Shown here piece by piece: positions 28,259-36,986 of a stretch of DNA of 64,000 nucleotides. The stretch's first letter is position 1; the number at the start of each line of letters is the position of its first letter. The notes below the pieces were generated by a model that saw nothing but the letters and a program-made list of their open reading frames with translations, did no database searches and was not told the origin of the DNA. A program made the position numbers and the translations under genes. The stretch comes from CAWINX01 sp963837585 (lineage in GTDB: Bacteria > Actinomycetota > Thermoleophilia > Solirubrobacterales > 70-9). The DNA is taken from contig CAWINX010000003.1 in NCBI GenBank assembly GCA_963837585.1, positions 620,001-684,000 on the forward strand. Reading direction: 5' to 3'.

Positions 28259-29877
28259 TGTCCGAGGCTGACGAGAAGACCGGGACGGCCGCCGGCGCCA
28301 ACGGGTCCCACCTGCTGCCGGGCGCCGCCCCGCTCAGCGAGCTGAACGAGCAGCTGCACGAGCGGCGCGCGAAGGCGAAGCTGGGCGGCGGCGAGGAGAA
28401 GATCGCCAAACAGCACGAGCGCGGCAAGCTGACCGCGCGCGAGCGCCTCGACCTGCTGGTCGACGAGGGCACCTTCGTCGAGATGGGGATCCACGGCCGC
28501 CCGCACTTCGCCCAGCGGGCGATGGACGGCGTCGAGGCGCCCGCCGACGGGGTCGTCACCGGCTGGGGCGACGTCGACGGGCGCCCCTGCTGCATCGCCG
28601 CCTACGACTTCACCGTGATGGCCGGCTCGATGGGGATGACCGGCGAGATGAAGGTGACCCGCCTGCGGGAGATGGCCCTGCAGAAGCGGATGCCGTTCAT
28701 CTGGCTGCTCGACTCCGCCGGCGCCCGCATCCAGGAGGCGGCGGGCTCGCTGTTCGCCGGCTCCGGCCACCTCTTCCGCGAGGAGGTGGTGATGTCGGGC
28801 GTGATCCCGATGGTCGCGGCGATGATGGGCCCCTGCGCGGCGGGCACCGCCTACATCCCGGCGCTCTCGGACTTCGTGCCGATGGTCTCCGGCCAGGGGG
28901 CGATGGCGCTCGCCGGCCCCCACCTGACCAAAGCGGTGACCGGCGAGGACATCTCGATGGAGGACCTCGGCGGCGCCAAGGTCCACTGCCGCAAGTCGGG
29001 AGTGGGGGACCTCGAGGTCGCCGACGACGAGGAGTGCATCCGCGTCGTCAAGCAATACCTCTCCTACTTCCCGGCCAACTGCGAGGAGCAGCCGCCGATC
29101 GTCGCCACCGAGGACCCCGACGACCGGATGTCGGAGAAGCTGATGGAGATCGTCCCCGACTCCTCGCGCCAGCCCTACGACATGTACGAGGTGATCGGCG
29201 AGATCGTCGACGACGGCGAGTGGTTCGACATCAAGCCGAAGTTCGCCAAGACGCTGATCACCTGCCTCGCCCGCTTCGGCGGCCAGCCGGTCGGGATCGT
29301 CGCCAACCAGCCCAAGCAGCTGGCCGGCATCCTCGACAACGACTCGGCCGACAAGGCGGCGCGCTTCATCAACCTCTGCGACGCCTTCAACATCCCGCTC
29401 GTCTTCCTCCAGGACGTGCCCGGCTTCATGGTCGGCTCGAAAGTCGAGCACGCCGGGATCATCCGCCACGGCGCCAAGATGCTCTACGCGGTCAGCCGCG
29501 CCACGGTGCCGAAGGTGACCGTGGTCGTGCGCAAGGCCTACGGCGCCGGCTACTACGTGATGTGCGGCAAGGCGTATGAGCCCGACCTGATCGTCGCCTG
29601 GCCGGGGGCCGAGATCTCGGTGATGGGCGCCGAGGGCGCGGTCAACATCATCGGCCGCTCGGCGATCGAGGCCTCCGACGACCCGGAGGCGACCCGCGAG
29701 ACGATGCTGAACGCGGTCCGCGAGCAGATCGACCCCTACATCGCCGCCGGCAACGCGGTGATCGACGACATCATCGACCCGCGCGAGACTCGCCCGACGA
29801 TCGTCAGGGCGCTGCGAATGGCGAAAACGAAGAAGGTCGAGCGGCCCTGGAAGAAGCACGGGGTGATGCCGGTATGA
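28258..29877 (+). CDS. Acyl-CoA carboxylase carboxyltransferase (beta) subunit
   Basis: A 539-residue carboxyltransferase of the propionyl-CoA/methylcrotonyl-CoA/methylmalonyl-CoA decarboxylase family. It moves the carboxyl group between carboxybiotin and an acyl-CoA. First half: KLTARERLDLLVDEGTF, FTVMAGSMG, LLDSAGARIQEA. Second half: VGIVANQPKQLAG, FLQDVPGFMVGSKVE, GAGYYVMCGKAYEPDL and ISVMGAEGAVNI. Size is typical. No biotin carboxylase is nearby; the free biotin carrier at 11159 could be a partner. Starts one base inside the crotonase stop and overlaps BKACE by ATGA. Confidence 0.94.
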   Translation: MSEADEKTGTAAGANGSHLLPGAAPLSELNEQLHERRAKAKLGGGEEKIAKQHERGKLTARERLDLLVDEGTFVEMGIHGRPHFAQRAMDGVEAPADGVVTGWGDVDGRPCCIAAYDFTVMAGSMGMTGEMKVTRLREMALQKRMPFIWLLDSAGARIQEAAGSLFAGSGHLFREEVVMSGVIPMVAAMMGPCAAGTAYIPALSDFVPMVSGQGAMALAGPHLTKAVTGEDISMEDLGGAKVHCRKSGVGDLEVADDEECIRVVKQYLSYFPANCEEQPPIVATEDPDDRMSEKLMEIVPDSSRQPYDMYEVIGEIVDDGEWFDIKPKFAKTLITCLARFGGQPVGIVANQPKQLAGILDNDSADKAARFINLCDAFNIPLVFLQDVPGFMVGSKVEHAGIIRHGAKMLYAVSRATVPKVTVVVRKAYGAGYYVMCGKAYEPDLIVAWPGAEISVMGAEGAVNIIGRSAIEASDDPEATRETMLNAVREQIDPYIAAGNAVIDDIIDPRETRPTIVRALRMAKTKKVERPWKKHGVMPV

Positions 29878-30764
29878 GTCGCTTCGAAAATCCCGTCGTC
29901 ATCTCTTGCTCGATCTCCGGCGTGATCGCCAACCGCGACCAGTGCCCGGCGATCCCCTACACGCCGGAGGAGTACGCGGCGGAGGCGCGCCGCGCGGTCG
30001 ACGAGGGCGCCTCGCAGATCCACATCCACGCCCGCACCCCGGACGGCACGCCCTCCTACGAGGTCGAGGACTTCCGGGCGATCACCGACGCGATCCTCGC
30101 CGAGGTCGGCGACGTGATCGTCAACTACTCGACCGGCGCGATCGGCATCCCGATCGAGAAGCGACTCGAGTACCTGCGGGCGCTGCGCCCCGACGTCGCC
30201 GCGCTCAACATGAGCTCGATGAACTACGCCAAGTACTCCTCGCGCCGCAAGGACTTCGTCTTCAAGGCGGTCTTCGAGAACAGCTTCGACACGATCATCG
30301 AGTTCCTCACGGCGATGAAGGAGCTGGGGATCAAGCCCGAGCACGAGTGCTTCGACGCCGGCCACGTCGCCAACCTCGACCCGCTGATCGACATGGGCCT
30401 GCTGGAGCGCATGCCGCTGCAGATCTCCCTGGTGATGGGGGTCAACGGCGGCATCCGCCCGACCCCGCGCAACGTCGGCTTCATGGCCGACCAGATTCCC
30501 GGCGGCGCCGAGGGCGAGAACCAGTGGCAGGTGATCGGCATCTCCCGCGACCAGTGGAAGCTGCTCGGCGCCTCGCTGGTGCTGGGCGGCAACGTCCGCG
30601 CCGGGGTCGAGGACAACCTCTACCTGCCCAACGGCGAGATGGCGCGCTCCAACGGCGACCTGATCGCCAAGGCGCGCCAGATGGCCGAGGACGTGGGGCG
30701 CCGCGCCGCCACCGTCGCCGAAGCGCGGGAGTTGCTGGGAGTGCCCAAACGGGTGGAAGCCTGA
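29874..30764 (+). CDS. BKACE-family beta-keto acid cleavage enzyme (DUF849)
   Basis: A 296-residue TIM-barrel metal enzyme of the family of 3-keto-5-aminohexanoate cleavage enzyme. Members transfer an acetyl unit from a beta-keto acid to acetyl-CoA, giving acetoacetate and a new acyl-CoA. Metal ligands are in IHIHAR near residue 49; PEHECFDAGH and GVNGGIRPTPRNV are further family blocks. The start overlaps the carboxyltransferase stop. In this operon it occupies the place where an acyl-CoA lyase such as HMG-CoA lyase would be expected in leucine-type pathways. Confidence 0.92.
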   Translation: MSRFENPVVISCSISGVIANRDQCPAIPYTPEEYAAEARRAVDEGASQIHIHARTPDGTPSYEVEDFRAITDAILAEVGDVIVNYSTGAIGIPIEKRLEYLRALRPDVAALNMSSMNYAKYSSRRKDFVFKAVFENSFDTIIEFLTAMKELGIKPEHECFDAGHVANLDPLIDMGLLERMPLQISLVMGVNGGIRPTPRNVGFMADQIPGGAEGENQWQVIGISRDQWKLLGASLVLGGNVRAGVEDNLYLPNGEMARSNGDLIAKARQMAEDVGRRAATVAEARELLGVPKRVEA

Positions 30765-30775
30765 GCAGCGGGCCG

Positions 30776-32011
30776 ATGGCCGAGCTGCCACTCAGCGACG
30801 TCAAGGTCCTCGACCTGACCCGGCTGCTGCCGGGGGGCTTCTGCTCGCTGCTGCTCGCCGACCTCGGCGCCGAGGTGCTGAAGGTCGAGGACACCGGGAT
30901 GGGCGACTACATCCGCTGGGCGCCTCCCTATTACGGGACCGACGAGCAGCAGGAGCTGGGGACGCGCTCGGCGCTCTACCTCTCGCTCAACCGCGGCAAG
31001 CGCTCGGTCCGCCTCGACCTGAAGAGCGAGGCCGGCCGCGAGGCGCTGCTGCGCCTGGTCTCCTCCTACGACGTCGTCCTCGACGGCTTCCGCCCCGGCG
31101 TCCTCGACCGGCTCGGCGTCGGCTACGAGCGGATGCGCGAGGCCAACCCGGCGATCGTCTTCTGCGCGATCACCGGCTACGGCCAGGACGGCCCCTACGC
31201 CCAGCGCGCCGGCCACGACATGAACTACCTCGGCCTGGTCGGGCTGCTCGGCCTGACCGGCGCTAAGGACGGCCCGCCGGTGCAGTCGGGCGGGCAGATC
31301 GCCGACCTCGGCGGCGGCGCGCTGATGGCCGCCTTCGGGGTGATGGCGGCGCTGCATGAGCGGCGGCGCTCCGGCGAGGGCCAGATGGTCGACGTCTCGA
31401 TGGCCGACGGGGCGCTCTCCTGGCTGGCGATGGTCGCCGGCCGATACTTCTGCGACGGCGAGGTGCCGCAGCGCGGCGAGCAGCAGCTCGCCGGCGGCCT
31501 GCTCTGTTACCTGCCCTACGAGGCGGCCGACGGCTGGGTCAGCTGCGGCGCCCTGGAGCCGAAGTTCTGGAGTGCCTTCTGCAACGGGGTGGGGAGGCCG
31601 GAGCTGATCGAGAAGCAGTTCGAGGCGCCCGGCTCCGATGCCTGGCGCGAGGTCGCCGAGGTGTTCCGCTCCCGCACTCGCGAGGAGTGGCTCGCCTTCA
31701 ACGACGAGCACGACTGCTGCATCGAGCCGGTCCTCGACGTCGACGAGGCGCTCGATTCCGAGCTGGTCAGGGCGCGGGGGATGGTCGTCGAGCTGGAGCA
31801 GCCCGAGCTGGGCACGGTCCGCCAGCTCGGCTTCCCGGTGAAGATGAGCCGCACCCCCGGCGACCCGACCCGGCCGGCGCCGGCCTTCGGCGAGCACACC
31901 GCCGAGGTCCTGGCCGAAGCCGGCTACTCCGAGGAGGAGGTCGCGGCGATGATCGAGTCCGGCGCAGCCGCCGGTCCCAGCGCCGATTCCGCGGCGACCT
32001 TCCGCGCATGA
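30776..32011 (+). CDS. CaiB/BaiF-family (type III) CoA-transferase
   Basis: A 411-residue protein of the formyl-CoA:oxalate CoA-transferase family. Seen: VLDLTRLLPGGFCSLLLADLGAEVLKVE, NRGKRSVRLDL, the active-site aspartate in GHDMNYLGLVG, and IADLGGGALMA. These enzymes move CoA between carboxylic acids; related members are racemases (AMACR). The start at ATG 30776 is 11 bases after BKACE and the stop overlaps the MerR start (ATGA). In context it may activate a catabolic acid or recover CoA from a product. Confidence 0.92.
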   Translation: MAELPLSDVKVLDLTRLLPGGFCSLLLADLGAEVLKVEDTGMGDYIRWAPPYYGTDEQQELGTRSALYLSLNRGKRSVRLDLKSEAGREALLRLVSSYDVVLDGFRPGVLDRLGVGYERMREANPAIVFCAITGYGQDGPYAQRAGHDMNYLGLVGLLGLTGAKDGPPVQSGGQIADLGGGALMAAFGVMAALHERRRSGEGQMVDVSMADGALSWLAMVAGRYFCDGEVPQRGEQQLAGGLLCYLPYEAADGWVSCGALEPKFWSAFCNGVGRPELIEKQFEAPGSDAWREVAEVFRSRTREEWLAFNDEHDCCIEPVLDVDEALDSELVRARGMVVELEQPELGTVRQLGFPVKMSRTPGDPTRPAPAFGEHTAEVLAEAGYSEEEVAAMIESGAAAGPSADSAATFRA

Positions 32012-32721
32012 GCGGCAACGGCGCAGCCGGCAACGGGGACCTGCTGCGGATGGGCGAGCTGGCCGAGGCCTCCGGCGTCCCGGTCCCGACGATCAAGCAC
32101 TACCTGCGCGAGGGCCTGCTCCCCGAGCCGGTCAAGACCAGCCGCAACATGTCCTGGTACCCGCCCGAGTTCGTCGACCGGATCAAGCTGATCAAGCAGC
32201 TCCAGGAGGAGCGCTTCATGCCGCTGAAGGCGATCAAGTCGGTGCTCGACGAGGACCCCGAGCGGGCCCGCGCCCTGGTCGAGCTGGAGGACCGCATCCT
32301 CGACCGCGCCCTGGCAGGCGAGCGCACCCGCACCAGCGCCGCCGAGGTGCGCGAGAGCTACGGCGTCCCCAAGGAGGTGCTCGACCGCCTCGAGGAGCTC
32401 GACATCCTCAGCCCCAACAGCCGCGGCTACTCGCCCTCGGACCTGAAGATCATCGAGGCGATCGGCCGCTTCCGCGCCGGCGGCTACGACGAGGAGATCG
32501 GCTTCACCGTCTACGACACCCTCCGCTACAAGGACGCCCTGGAGAAGCTCGTCCGCCAGGAGGTCGACATGGTGATGAATCGCCTCGCCGGCGAGGTCCC
32601 ACCCGAGCGCGTCGTCGAGATGCTCCAAGCCGGCGCCCAACCCCTCCAGGACCTGATCGCCGCCCTCCACACCAAGCTGATGGTCGCCGAGCTGGAGCGC
32701 CACCGCGCCAGCCGCGGCTAG
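32008..32721 (+). CDS. MerR-family transcriptional regulator
   Basis: A 237-residue regulator. The winged helix is at residues 14-75 (MGELAEASGVPVPTIKHYLREGLLP), ending in the coiled-coil start (IKLIKQLQEERFMPLKAI). A larger than usual ligand domain follows, without the cysteines of metal sensors. Being the last gene of the CoA-catabolic operon, it is the likely local regulator, as MerR-type LiuR is for leucine and acyclic-terpenoid clusters in proteobacteria. It shares a CTAG stop with the convergent epimerase. Confidence 0.9.
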   Translation: MSGNGAAGNGDLLRMGELAEASGVPVPTIKHYLREGLLPEPVKTSRNMSWYPPEFVDRIKLIKQLQEERFMPLKAIKSVLDEDPERARALVELEDRILDRALAGERTRTSAAEVRESYGVPKEVLDRLEELDILSPNSRGYSPSDLKIIEAIGRFRAGGYDEEIGFTVYDTLRYKDALEKLVRQEVDMVMNRLAGEVPPERVVEMLQAGAQPLQDLIAALHTKLMVAELERHRASRG

Positions 32722-33689
32722 GTGCGCAGTTCGGCCAGGCCCTCGTCGTGGGAGACGATCGGCGCGTAGCCGAGTTCCTTGCGGGCCTTGGAGATGTCGA
32801 TCGTGCATTCCTGGGTCAGCAGCCATGAGCGGAAGGTCGTCATCGGCGGCTCGCCGGGGAGCGGGAGGAGCTTCCAAGCCGCTTCGCAGACGCGCGCCAT
32901 TGGCGCGGCGGTCCAGGCGGGAAGGTTGCGGTTGGGCGGCTCGACCCCCTGGGTGCGGAGCAACTCGGTGACGAACTCGCGAAAGACGACCGGCTCGCCG
33001 TCGGTGACGAAGTAGGACTCGCCGGGCCTGCCTTTCTCGGCGGCGAGTACGAGACCCTCGACGACGTTGTCGACGTGGGTCGTGTCGGTCACGGTGCGCC
33101 CGCCGCCGACCCAGGCCCATTTGCCCGCCTCCACCGTGGCGACCATCTCGGGCAGCAGTGTCGTGTCGCCCTTGCCCCAGACGAAGCGCGGCCGCAGCGC
33201 CACCGTCTCGAACTCCTCGCGGTTGGCGGCGCGCACCGCCAGCTCGGCTTTGGCCTTGGTCGCCGGGTAGGGAGCCCTCGAGTCGGGCCGCAGGGGGTTC
33301 GTCTCGTCGACGTTGACGAGCGGCTCGCCCGCCATCAGCGCCGCCTCGGTGCCGCAATGGACGAAGCGCTTCACTCCGGCTTGGGCGCACCCGGCGAGGA
33401 CGTTGCGGGTGCCCTCGACGTTGCCCTTCTCGAAGCCCTCCCACGGGCCCCACTCGCCCAGGTGTGCGGCAAGGTGGAAGGCGACCTCTGTCCCGGCGGC
33501 GCCGGCGGCGATCGAGGCGCGGTCGCTGAGCTCGCCACGCACCGGCTCGGCCCCGAGGCGCGCGACTTTGGCCGCCGCGTCGTCAGAGCGGGCCAACGCG
33601 CGAACCGTTCTGCCCTGCCCGACGAGCCGCTCGATCAGCCTGCCGCCGATGAAGCCCGAACCACCTGTCACAAAAGCAGCGCCCGCCAT
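32718..33689 (-). CDS. NAD-dependent epimerase/dehydratase (extended SDR)
   Basis: A 323-residue extended SDR. NAD motif GGSGFIGGRLIE at residues 8-19; FHLAAHLGEWG; active-site YPATKAK (Tyr and Lys present) and DTTHVDNVVEGLVLA. The sequence is nearest in style to the 3-beta-hydroxysteroid dehydrogenase/dihydroflavonol reductase group. Start is ATG 33689; the frame extends 35 codons upstream but without homology. Divergent from the broken SDR gene. Substrate unknown. Confidence 0.88.
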   Translation of the reverse strand: MAGAAFVTGGSGFIGGRLIERLVGQGRTVRALARSDDAAAKVARLGAEPVRGELSDRASIAAGAAGTEVAFHLAAHLGEWGPWEGFEKGNVEGTRNVLAGCAQAGVKRFVHCGTEAALMAGEPLVNVDETNPLRPDSRAPYPATKAKAELAVRAANREEFETVALRPRFVWGKGDTTLLPEMVATVEAGKWAWVGGGRTVTDTTHVDNVVEGLVLAAEKGRPGESYFVTDGEPVVFREFVTELLRTQGVEPPNRNLPAWTAAPMARVCEAAWKLLPLPGEPPMTTFRSWLLTQECTIDISKARKELGYAPIVSHDEGLAELRT

Positions 33690-33744
33690 TGGCCGCGATG
33701 CTAGTCGGCGGGAGCGACGGGCAGTCTCCGTATAGCCTGCGCGC

Positions 33745-34581
33745 GTGCGTTCGGCGCTGGTCACGGGGGCTTCTACGGGCATCGGCCGAGCCACGGCGTT
33801 GCGCCTCGACTCGCAGGGTTGGCGGGTGTTCGCCGGGGTTCGTCGCGAGTCCGACGGCGAGGCGCTGCGCGAGGAGGCATCCGAGCGGCTGGCGCCGGTG
33901 ATCGTCGACGTGACCCAGGCCGATCAGATCGCCGCCGCCGCTGAGCGCCTCGGCGCGGAGCTTGGCGATGCCGGCCTCGACGGCCTTGTCAACAACGCCG
34001 GGGTCGCCATCCTCGGCCCGCTGGAGACGATGCCGATCGACGATTTCCGCCGTCAGATCGAGATCAACCTGACCGGGCACGTCGCCGTAACCCAGGCGAT
34101 GTTGCCCCTGGTGCGCGCCGGCGACGGGGCGGATCGTCTTCGTCAGCTCGATCGGCGGCCGGATGGCGCTGCCGTTCGGCGGTCCCTACCACGCGTCCAA
34201 GTTCGGGATCGAGGCGGTCGCCGACTGCTTCCGCCAGGAGTTGCGCCCATGGGGGATCGACGTCTCCGCGATCGAGCCGGGCTCGATCGACACCCCGATC
34301 TGGGAGCGGGGCGAGCAGACCGCGGACGAGCTCGCCGGCCGCTGCCCCCGCCGCCCAGGAGGCGCTCTACGGGGAGACATCGTCAGCTTCCGCAAGGCGG
34401 TGCGGCGAGACCGGCAAAGCGGGGCATCTCTCCCGAAAAGGTCGCCGGCAAGATCGAGCACGCGCTGAGCGCCCGCCGTCCCCGCACCCGCTACGTGGTC
34501 GGCGCCGACGCGCGCGGCCAGGCGCTGCATGCGCAGCCTCCTCCCCGATCGGGTGATGGATCGGGCGGTCGCCGCGCCTGA
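33745..34581 (+). pseudogene. Short-chain dehydrogenase, multiply frameshifted
   Basis: From GTG 33745: ALVTGASTGIGRATALRL, LVNNAGVAILGPLE and NLTGHVAVTQAML in one frame. Near 34126-34130 it shifts to GRIVFVSSIGGRMALPFGG, then PYHASKFGIEAVAD (Tyr-Lys) and IEPGSIDTPIWERG. At about 34345 it moves again, returning as RGISPEKVAGKIEHALSARRPRTRY. The last part (ALMRSLLPDRVMDRAV) needs another shift near 34530. At least four breaks mean no functional protein from this sequence. It resembles retinol or 3-ketosteroid-type SDRs. Confidence 0.8.
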
Positions 34582-34661
34582 TGGGAATCTGACGCTCGCG
34601 CTTGCGACTTTTTCCTTGCTCCAGCAGGGTCAAAGTCGAAAGCGGCGCCTCCGTCTGCTCC

Positions 34662-34694
34662 TATACTGGCCCGAAGCCGATTGACTGGTCAATC
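34662..34694 (+). promoter_or_regulatory. Promoter -10 box with overlapping TetR-type operator
   Basis: A -10-like TATACT at 34662-34667 is followed by GATTGACTGGTCAATC at 34679-34694, a palindrome with 7-base arms and 2-base centre. The site would lie just past the start point of the nitrilase-TetR operon, so the TetR protein at 35550 is the natural candidate repressor. No convincing -35 box was seen. Just before it, at about 34605-34638, CGACTTT and AAAGTCG arms could form a hairpin for the preceding gene. Confidence 0.55.
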
Positions 34695-34719
34695 AGTTGA
34701 TGGCCGGACAGAGGAAGCC

Positions 34720-35550
34720 TTGCGCGCAGCCGTCGTACAGCTCAACTCCACCAACGAGAAGGCCCGCAACCTGGAGGTCGCCGAGCGCCTCGTCCGCGAT
34801 GCGGCCGCCGATGGCGCCGACCTCGTCGCCCTCCCCGAGAAGTGGAACCTGCTGGCCGGAGGCGAGGAGCTGCTGGCGGGTGCCGAGCCGCTCGACGGCC
34901 CGACCCTGACCGCCGCTCGCGGCTGGGCTCGCGAGTTGGGCATCCAGCTGCTGGCCGGGAGCATCGCCGAGCGCGACACAGCCGAGAAGGCCTTCAACAC
35001 CTCGGTCCTGATCGGCCCCGACGGCGAGGACCTCGCCGTCTACCGCAAGATCCACATGTTCGACGTCGACGTCGACGGGGTCGCCTACCGCGAGTCCGAG
35101 CACGAGGAGGCGGGAGCCGAGATCGTCACCGCCCCGCTCGGCGAGCTGATCGCCGGCCTCGCCGTCTGTTACGACCTGCGCTTCCCCGAGCTCTTCCGGA
35201 TCCTCGCCGTGCGCGGCGCCCGCCTGCTCACACTGCCCTCTGCCTTCACCGCGGCCACCGGCCGCGACCACTGGGAGGTGCTGCTGCGGGCGCGGGCGAT
35301 CGAGAACCAGGCCTTCGTCCTCGCCCCCAACCAGGTGGGGAAGGCGCCGCCGCACTACGACTCCTACGGGCACTCGATGATCGTCGACCCCTGGGGCGCG
35401 GTGCTCGCCGTCGCCCCCGATGGGGAGTGCTTCGCCGCCGCCGACCTCGACCTCGCCGAGCAGGACCGGGTGCGTCACTCGCTGCCCTCGCTCGCCAACC
35501 GCCGGCCGGACGCCTACGTCTGGCCGCAGCTTCAGGGGATGTTCGCCTAA
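34720..35550 (+). CDS. Nitrilase-superfamily amidase (Nit1/Nit2-like)
   Basis: A 276-residue carbon-nitrogen hydrolase. The catalytic triad is visible: Glu40 in ALPEKW, Lys in VYRKIHMFDVDVD, and Cys in AVCYDLRFPE. The RxLTLPSAFTAATGRDHWEVLLRARA region is that of deaminated-glutathione amidase/omega-amidase. It therefore probably clears deaminated amides or another small amide. TTG 34720 is chosen because GAGGAAG precedes it; another TTG at 34681 lies in the operator. First gene of an operon with a TetR regulator, whose start overlaps its stop (TAATG). Confidence 0.9.
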   Translation: MRAAVVQLNSTNEKARNLEVAERLVRDAAADGADLVALPEKWNLLAGGEELLAGAEPLDGPTLTAARGWARELGIQLLAGSIAERDTAEKAFNTSVLIGPDGEDLAVYRKIHMFDVDVDGVAYRESEHEEAGAEIVTAPLGELIAGLAVCYDLRFPELFRILAVRGARLLTLPSAFTAATGRDHWEVLLRARAIENQAFVLAPNQVGKAPPHYDSYGHSMIVDPWGAVLAVAPDGECFAAADLDLAEQDRVRHSLPSLANRRPDAYVWPQLQGMFA

Positions 35551-36149
35551 TGGCCAAAGCTCCGCCCGTCGACAAACGCCGCCAGATCCTCGATGCGGCG
35601 ATCCGCGTCTTCGCCCGCCAGGGCTTCCACGCGACCCGCGTCTCCGACATCGCCGACGAGGCCGGGGTCGCCTACGGGCTCGTCTACCACTACTTCAAAT
35701 CGAAGGACGAGGTGCTCAACGAGCTGTTCAGCCAGCGCTGGTCGCTGCTGCTGACCGCGATCGAGGAGACCGACGGCGCCGACGCGCCCCCCCGCGAGAA
35801 GCTCGCCGCGGTTGCCGGCTTCATCATCGAGTCCTACCGCCACGACCCGGAGCTGATGCAGGTGATCATCGTCGAGGTGACCCGCGCCGCCAACTCCTTC
35901 GGCCGCACCCACCTGCCGGAGATCCGCCGCGCCTACGAGTCGATCGCGAAAATCGTCGCCGACGGCCAGGAGCTGGGCGCGTTCCGCCGCGACATCGACC
36001 CGATCTTCGCCTCGATGTCCTTCTACGGGGCGATCGAGCAGCTGCTCTCCGGCTGGATCTTCGACGTCATCCCCTCCTCCGGCGCCGACTACGAGCGTGC
36101 CAAGGAACTTGTCGTGGCGACGATTTGCGACGGCCTCGAGCCGCGATAG
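35550..36149 (+). CDS. TetR-family transcriptional regulator
   Basis: A 199-residue regulator. The N-terminal helix-turn-helix is clear: RRQILDAAIRVFARQGFHAT, VSDIADEAGVAYGLVYHYFKSKDEV. The C-terminal domain (DPELMQVIIVEVTRAANS, FYGAIEQLLSGWI) is like FadR-type actinobacterial TetRs that bind acyl-CoAs. It lies within the nitrilase operon and is the likely owner of the palindrome at 34679, and perhaps also of related sites at 17761 and 54513. Confidence 0.92.
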   Translation: MAKAPPVDKRRQILDAAIRVFARQGFHATRVSDIADEAGVAYGLVYHYFKSKDEVLNELFSQRWSLLLTAIEETDGADAPPREKLAAVAGFIIESYRHDPELMQVIIVEVTRAANSFGRTHLPEIRRAYESIAKIVADGQELGAFRRDIDPIFASMSFYGAIEQLLSGWIFDVIPSSGADYERAKELVVATICDGLEPR

Positions 36150-36164
36150 GTAAGGTCGGCGCCG

Positions 36165-36299
36165 ATGGAAAACGAGATCGTCAAACGACTCGCATGGAGC
36201 GGCGTGCTCGCCGCCGTCAGCGCTCTTGCCAGCATCGTCGCGACGCGGATCGCCGCAGTGGTGTGGCGTCGGGTCTTCGACGAGGAGCCGCCGGAGTAG
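36165..36299 (+). CDS. 44-residue single-pass membrane peptide
   Basis: A short open frame from ATG 36165 to TAG 36299: basic N-terminus (MENEIVKRLAW), one hydrophobic stretch (GVLAAVSALASIVATRIAAVV), and an acidic tail (FDEEPPE). It fits in the gap between TetR (15 bases) and the holin-like gene (4 bases), which supports it being a real gene of the operon. Similar small peptides accompany holin-like/DUF3618 pairs in actinobacteria. Function unknown. Confidence 0.65.
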   Translation: MENEIVKRLAWSGVLAAVSALASIVATRIAAVVWRRVFDEEPPE

Positions 36300-36303
36300 T
36301 CCC

Positions 36304-36735
36304 TTGGCGACGCCCGACTCGACCGCGACGCCCCCCAAGGAGCCCGAAGACAAGTCGGTAGGCGAACTCGTCTTCGACGTCTCCGAGAAGGCGTCGACGC
36401 TGATTCGCGAGGAGATCGAGCTCGCCAAGGCGGAGGTCACCGAGAAAGTCGGCAAAATCCTCCGCGGCTCGGCGGTTGGGGCCGCGGCCGGCGCCTTCGC
36501 CTTCCTGGCGCTGATCCTGATCATGGAGGGGTTCGCCTGGCTCCTCAACGAGGAGGTCTTCGACGGCAAGACGTGGCCGGGCTTCTTCGTCGAGGCGGCG
36601 GTCTTCCTTTTGATCGCGGCCGGCGCGGGCTTCTTCGCCTACCGCTCCCTCCAGTCGGGCGCGCCGCCGATTCCGGAGCAGGCGATCGAAGAGGCGAAGC
36701 TGACCAAGACGATGCTGGAGGGCAAGGAGAAATGA
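36304..36735 (+). CDS. Phage-holin-like membrane protein (Holin-X / DUF1469 type)
   Basis: A 143-residue protein. Its amphipathic N-terminus (SVGELVFDVSEKASTLIREEIELAKAEVTEKV) is typical of this family. Two membrane segments follow (about 56-80 and 98-118). Despite the name these proteins are chromosomal, found in most actinobacteria, and are thought to act on the envelope, not on lysis. TTG 36304 is the assumed start. It overlaps the DUF3618 gene by ATGA. Confidence 0.85.
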   Translation: MATPDSTATPPKEPEDKSVGELVFDVSEKASTLIREEIELAKAEVTEKVGKILRGSAVGAAAGAFAFLALILIMEGFAWLLNEEVFDGKTWPGFFVEAAVFLLIAAGAGFFAYRSLQSGAPPIPEQAIEEAKLTKTMLEGKEK

Positions 36736-36983
36736 GCGCTCATCCCGAGCCCGTGAAGCCTTCAACCGCCGGGGCGCCGGGTCGCTCCTCGGCGCAGATC
36801 CGTCGCGACATCGACGCCCAGCGTCAGGACTTCGGCCACTCGGTCGAGGCACTTCGCGGACGCGTCACCGAGCTGACCGACTGGCGTCGCCAGGTCCGCG
36901 AGCATCGCTCTCAGCTGATCGTCGGGGCGGCGATCGCCGGGTTTGCGATCGGGGGCATCATGGCCCTCCGCCGCCGCGGCTGA
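36732..36983 (+). CDS. DUF3618 family protein
   Basis: An 83-residue protein: SSAQIRRDIDAQRQDFGHSVEALRGRVTELTDWR, then one C-terminal membrane helix (SQLIVGAAIAGFAIGGIMAL). This is the DUF3618 arrangement, always near the holin-like partner. It probably forms a small membrane complex with the two preceding proteins. Last gene of the operon. The 3 bases after its stop separate it from the convergent DegV-type gene. Confidence 0.85.
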   Translation: MSAHPEPVKPSTAGAPGRSSAQIRRDIDAQRQDFGHSVEALRGRVTELTDWRRQVREHRSQLIVGAAIAGFAIGGIMALRRRG

Positions 36984-36986
36984 GCC

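Noticed and set aside
36304..36983. Holin-like gene as evidence of a prophage
   Set aside because: No other phage gene is near, and this family with DUF3618 is chromosomal in actinobacteria.
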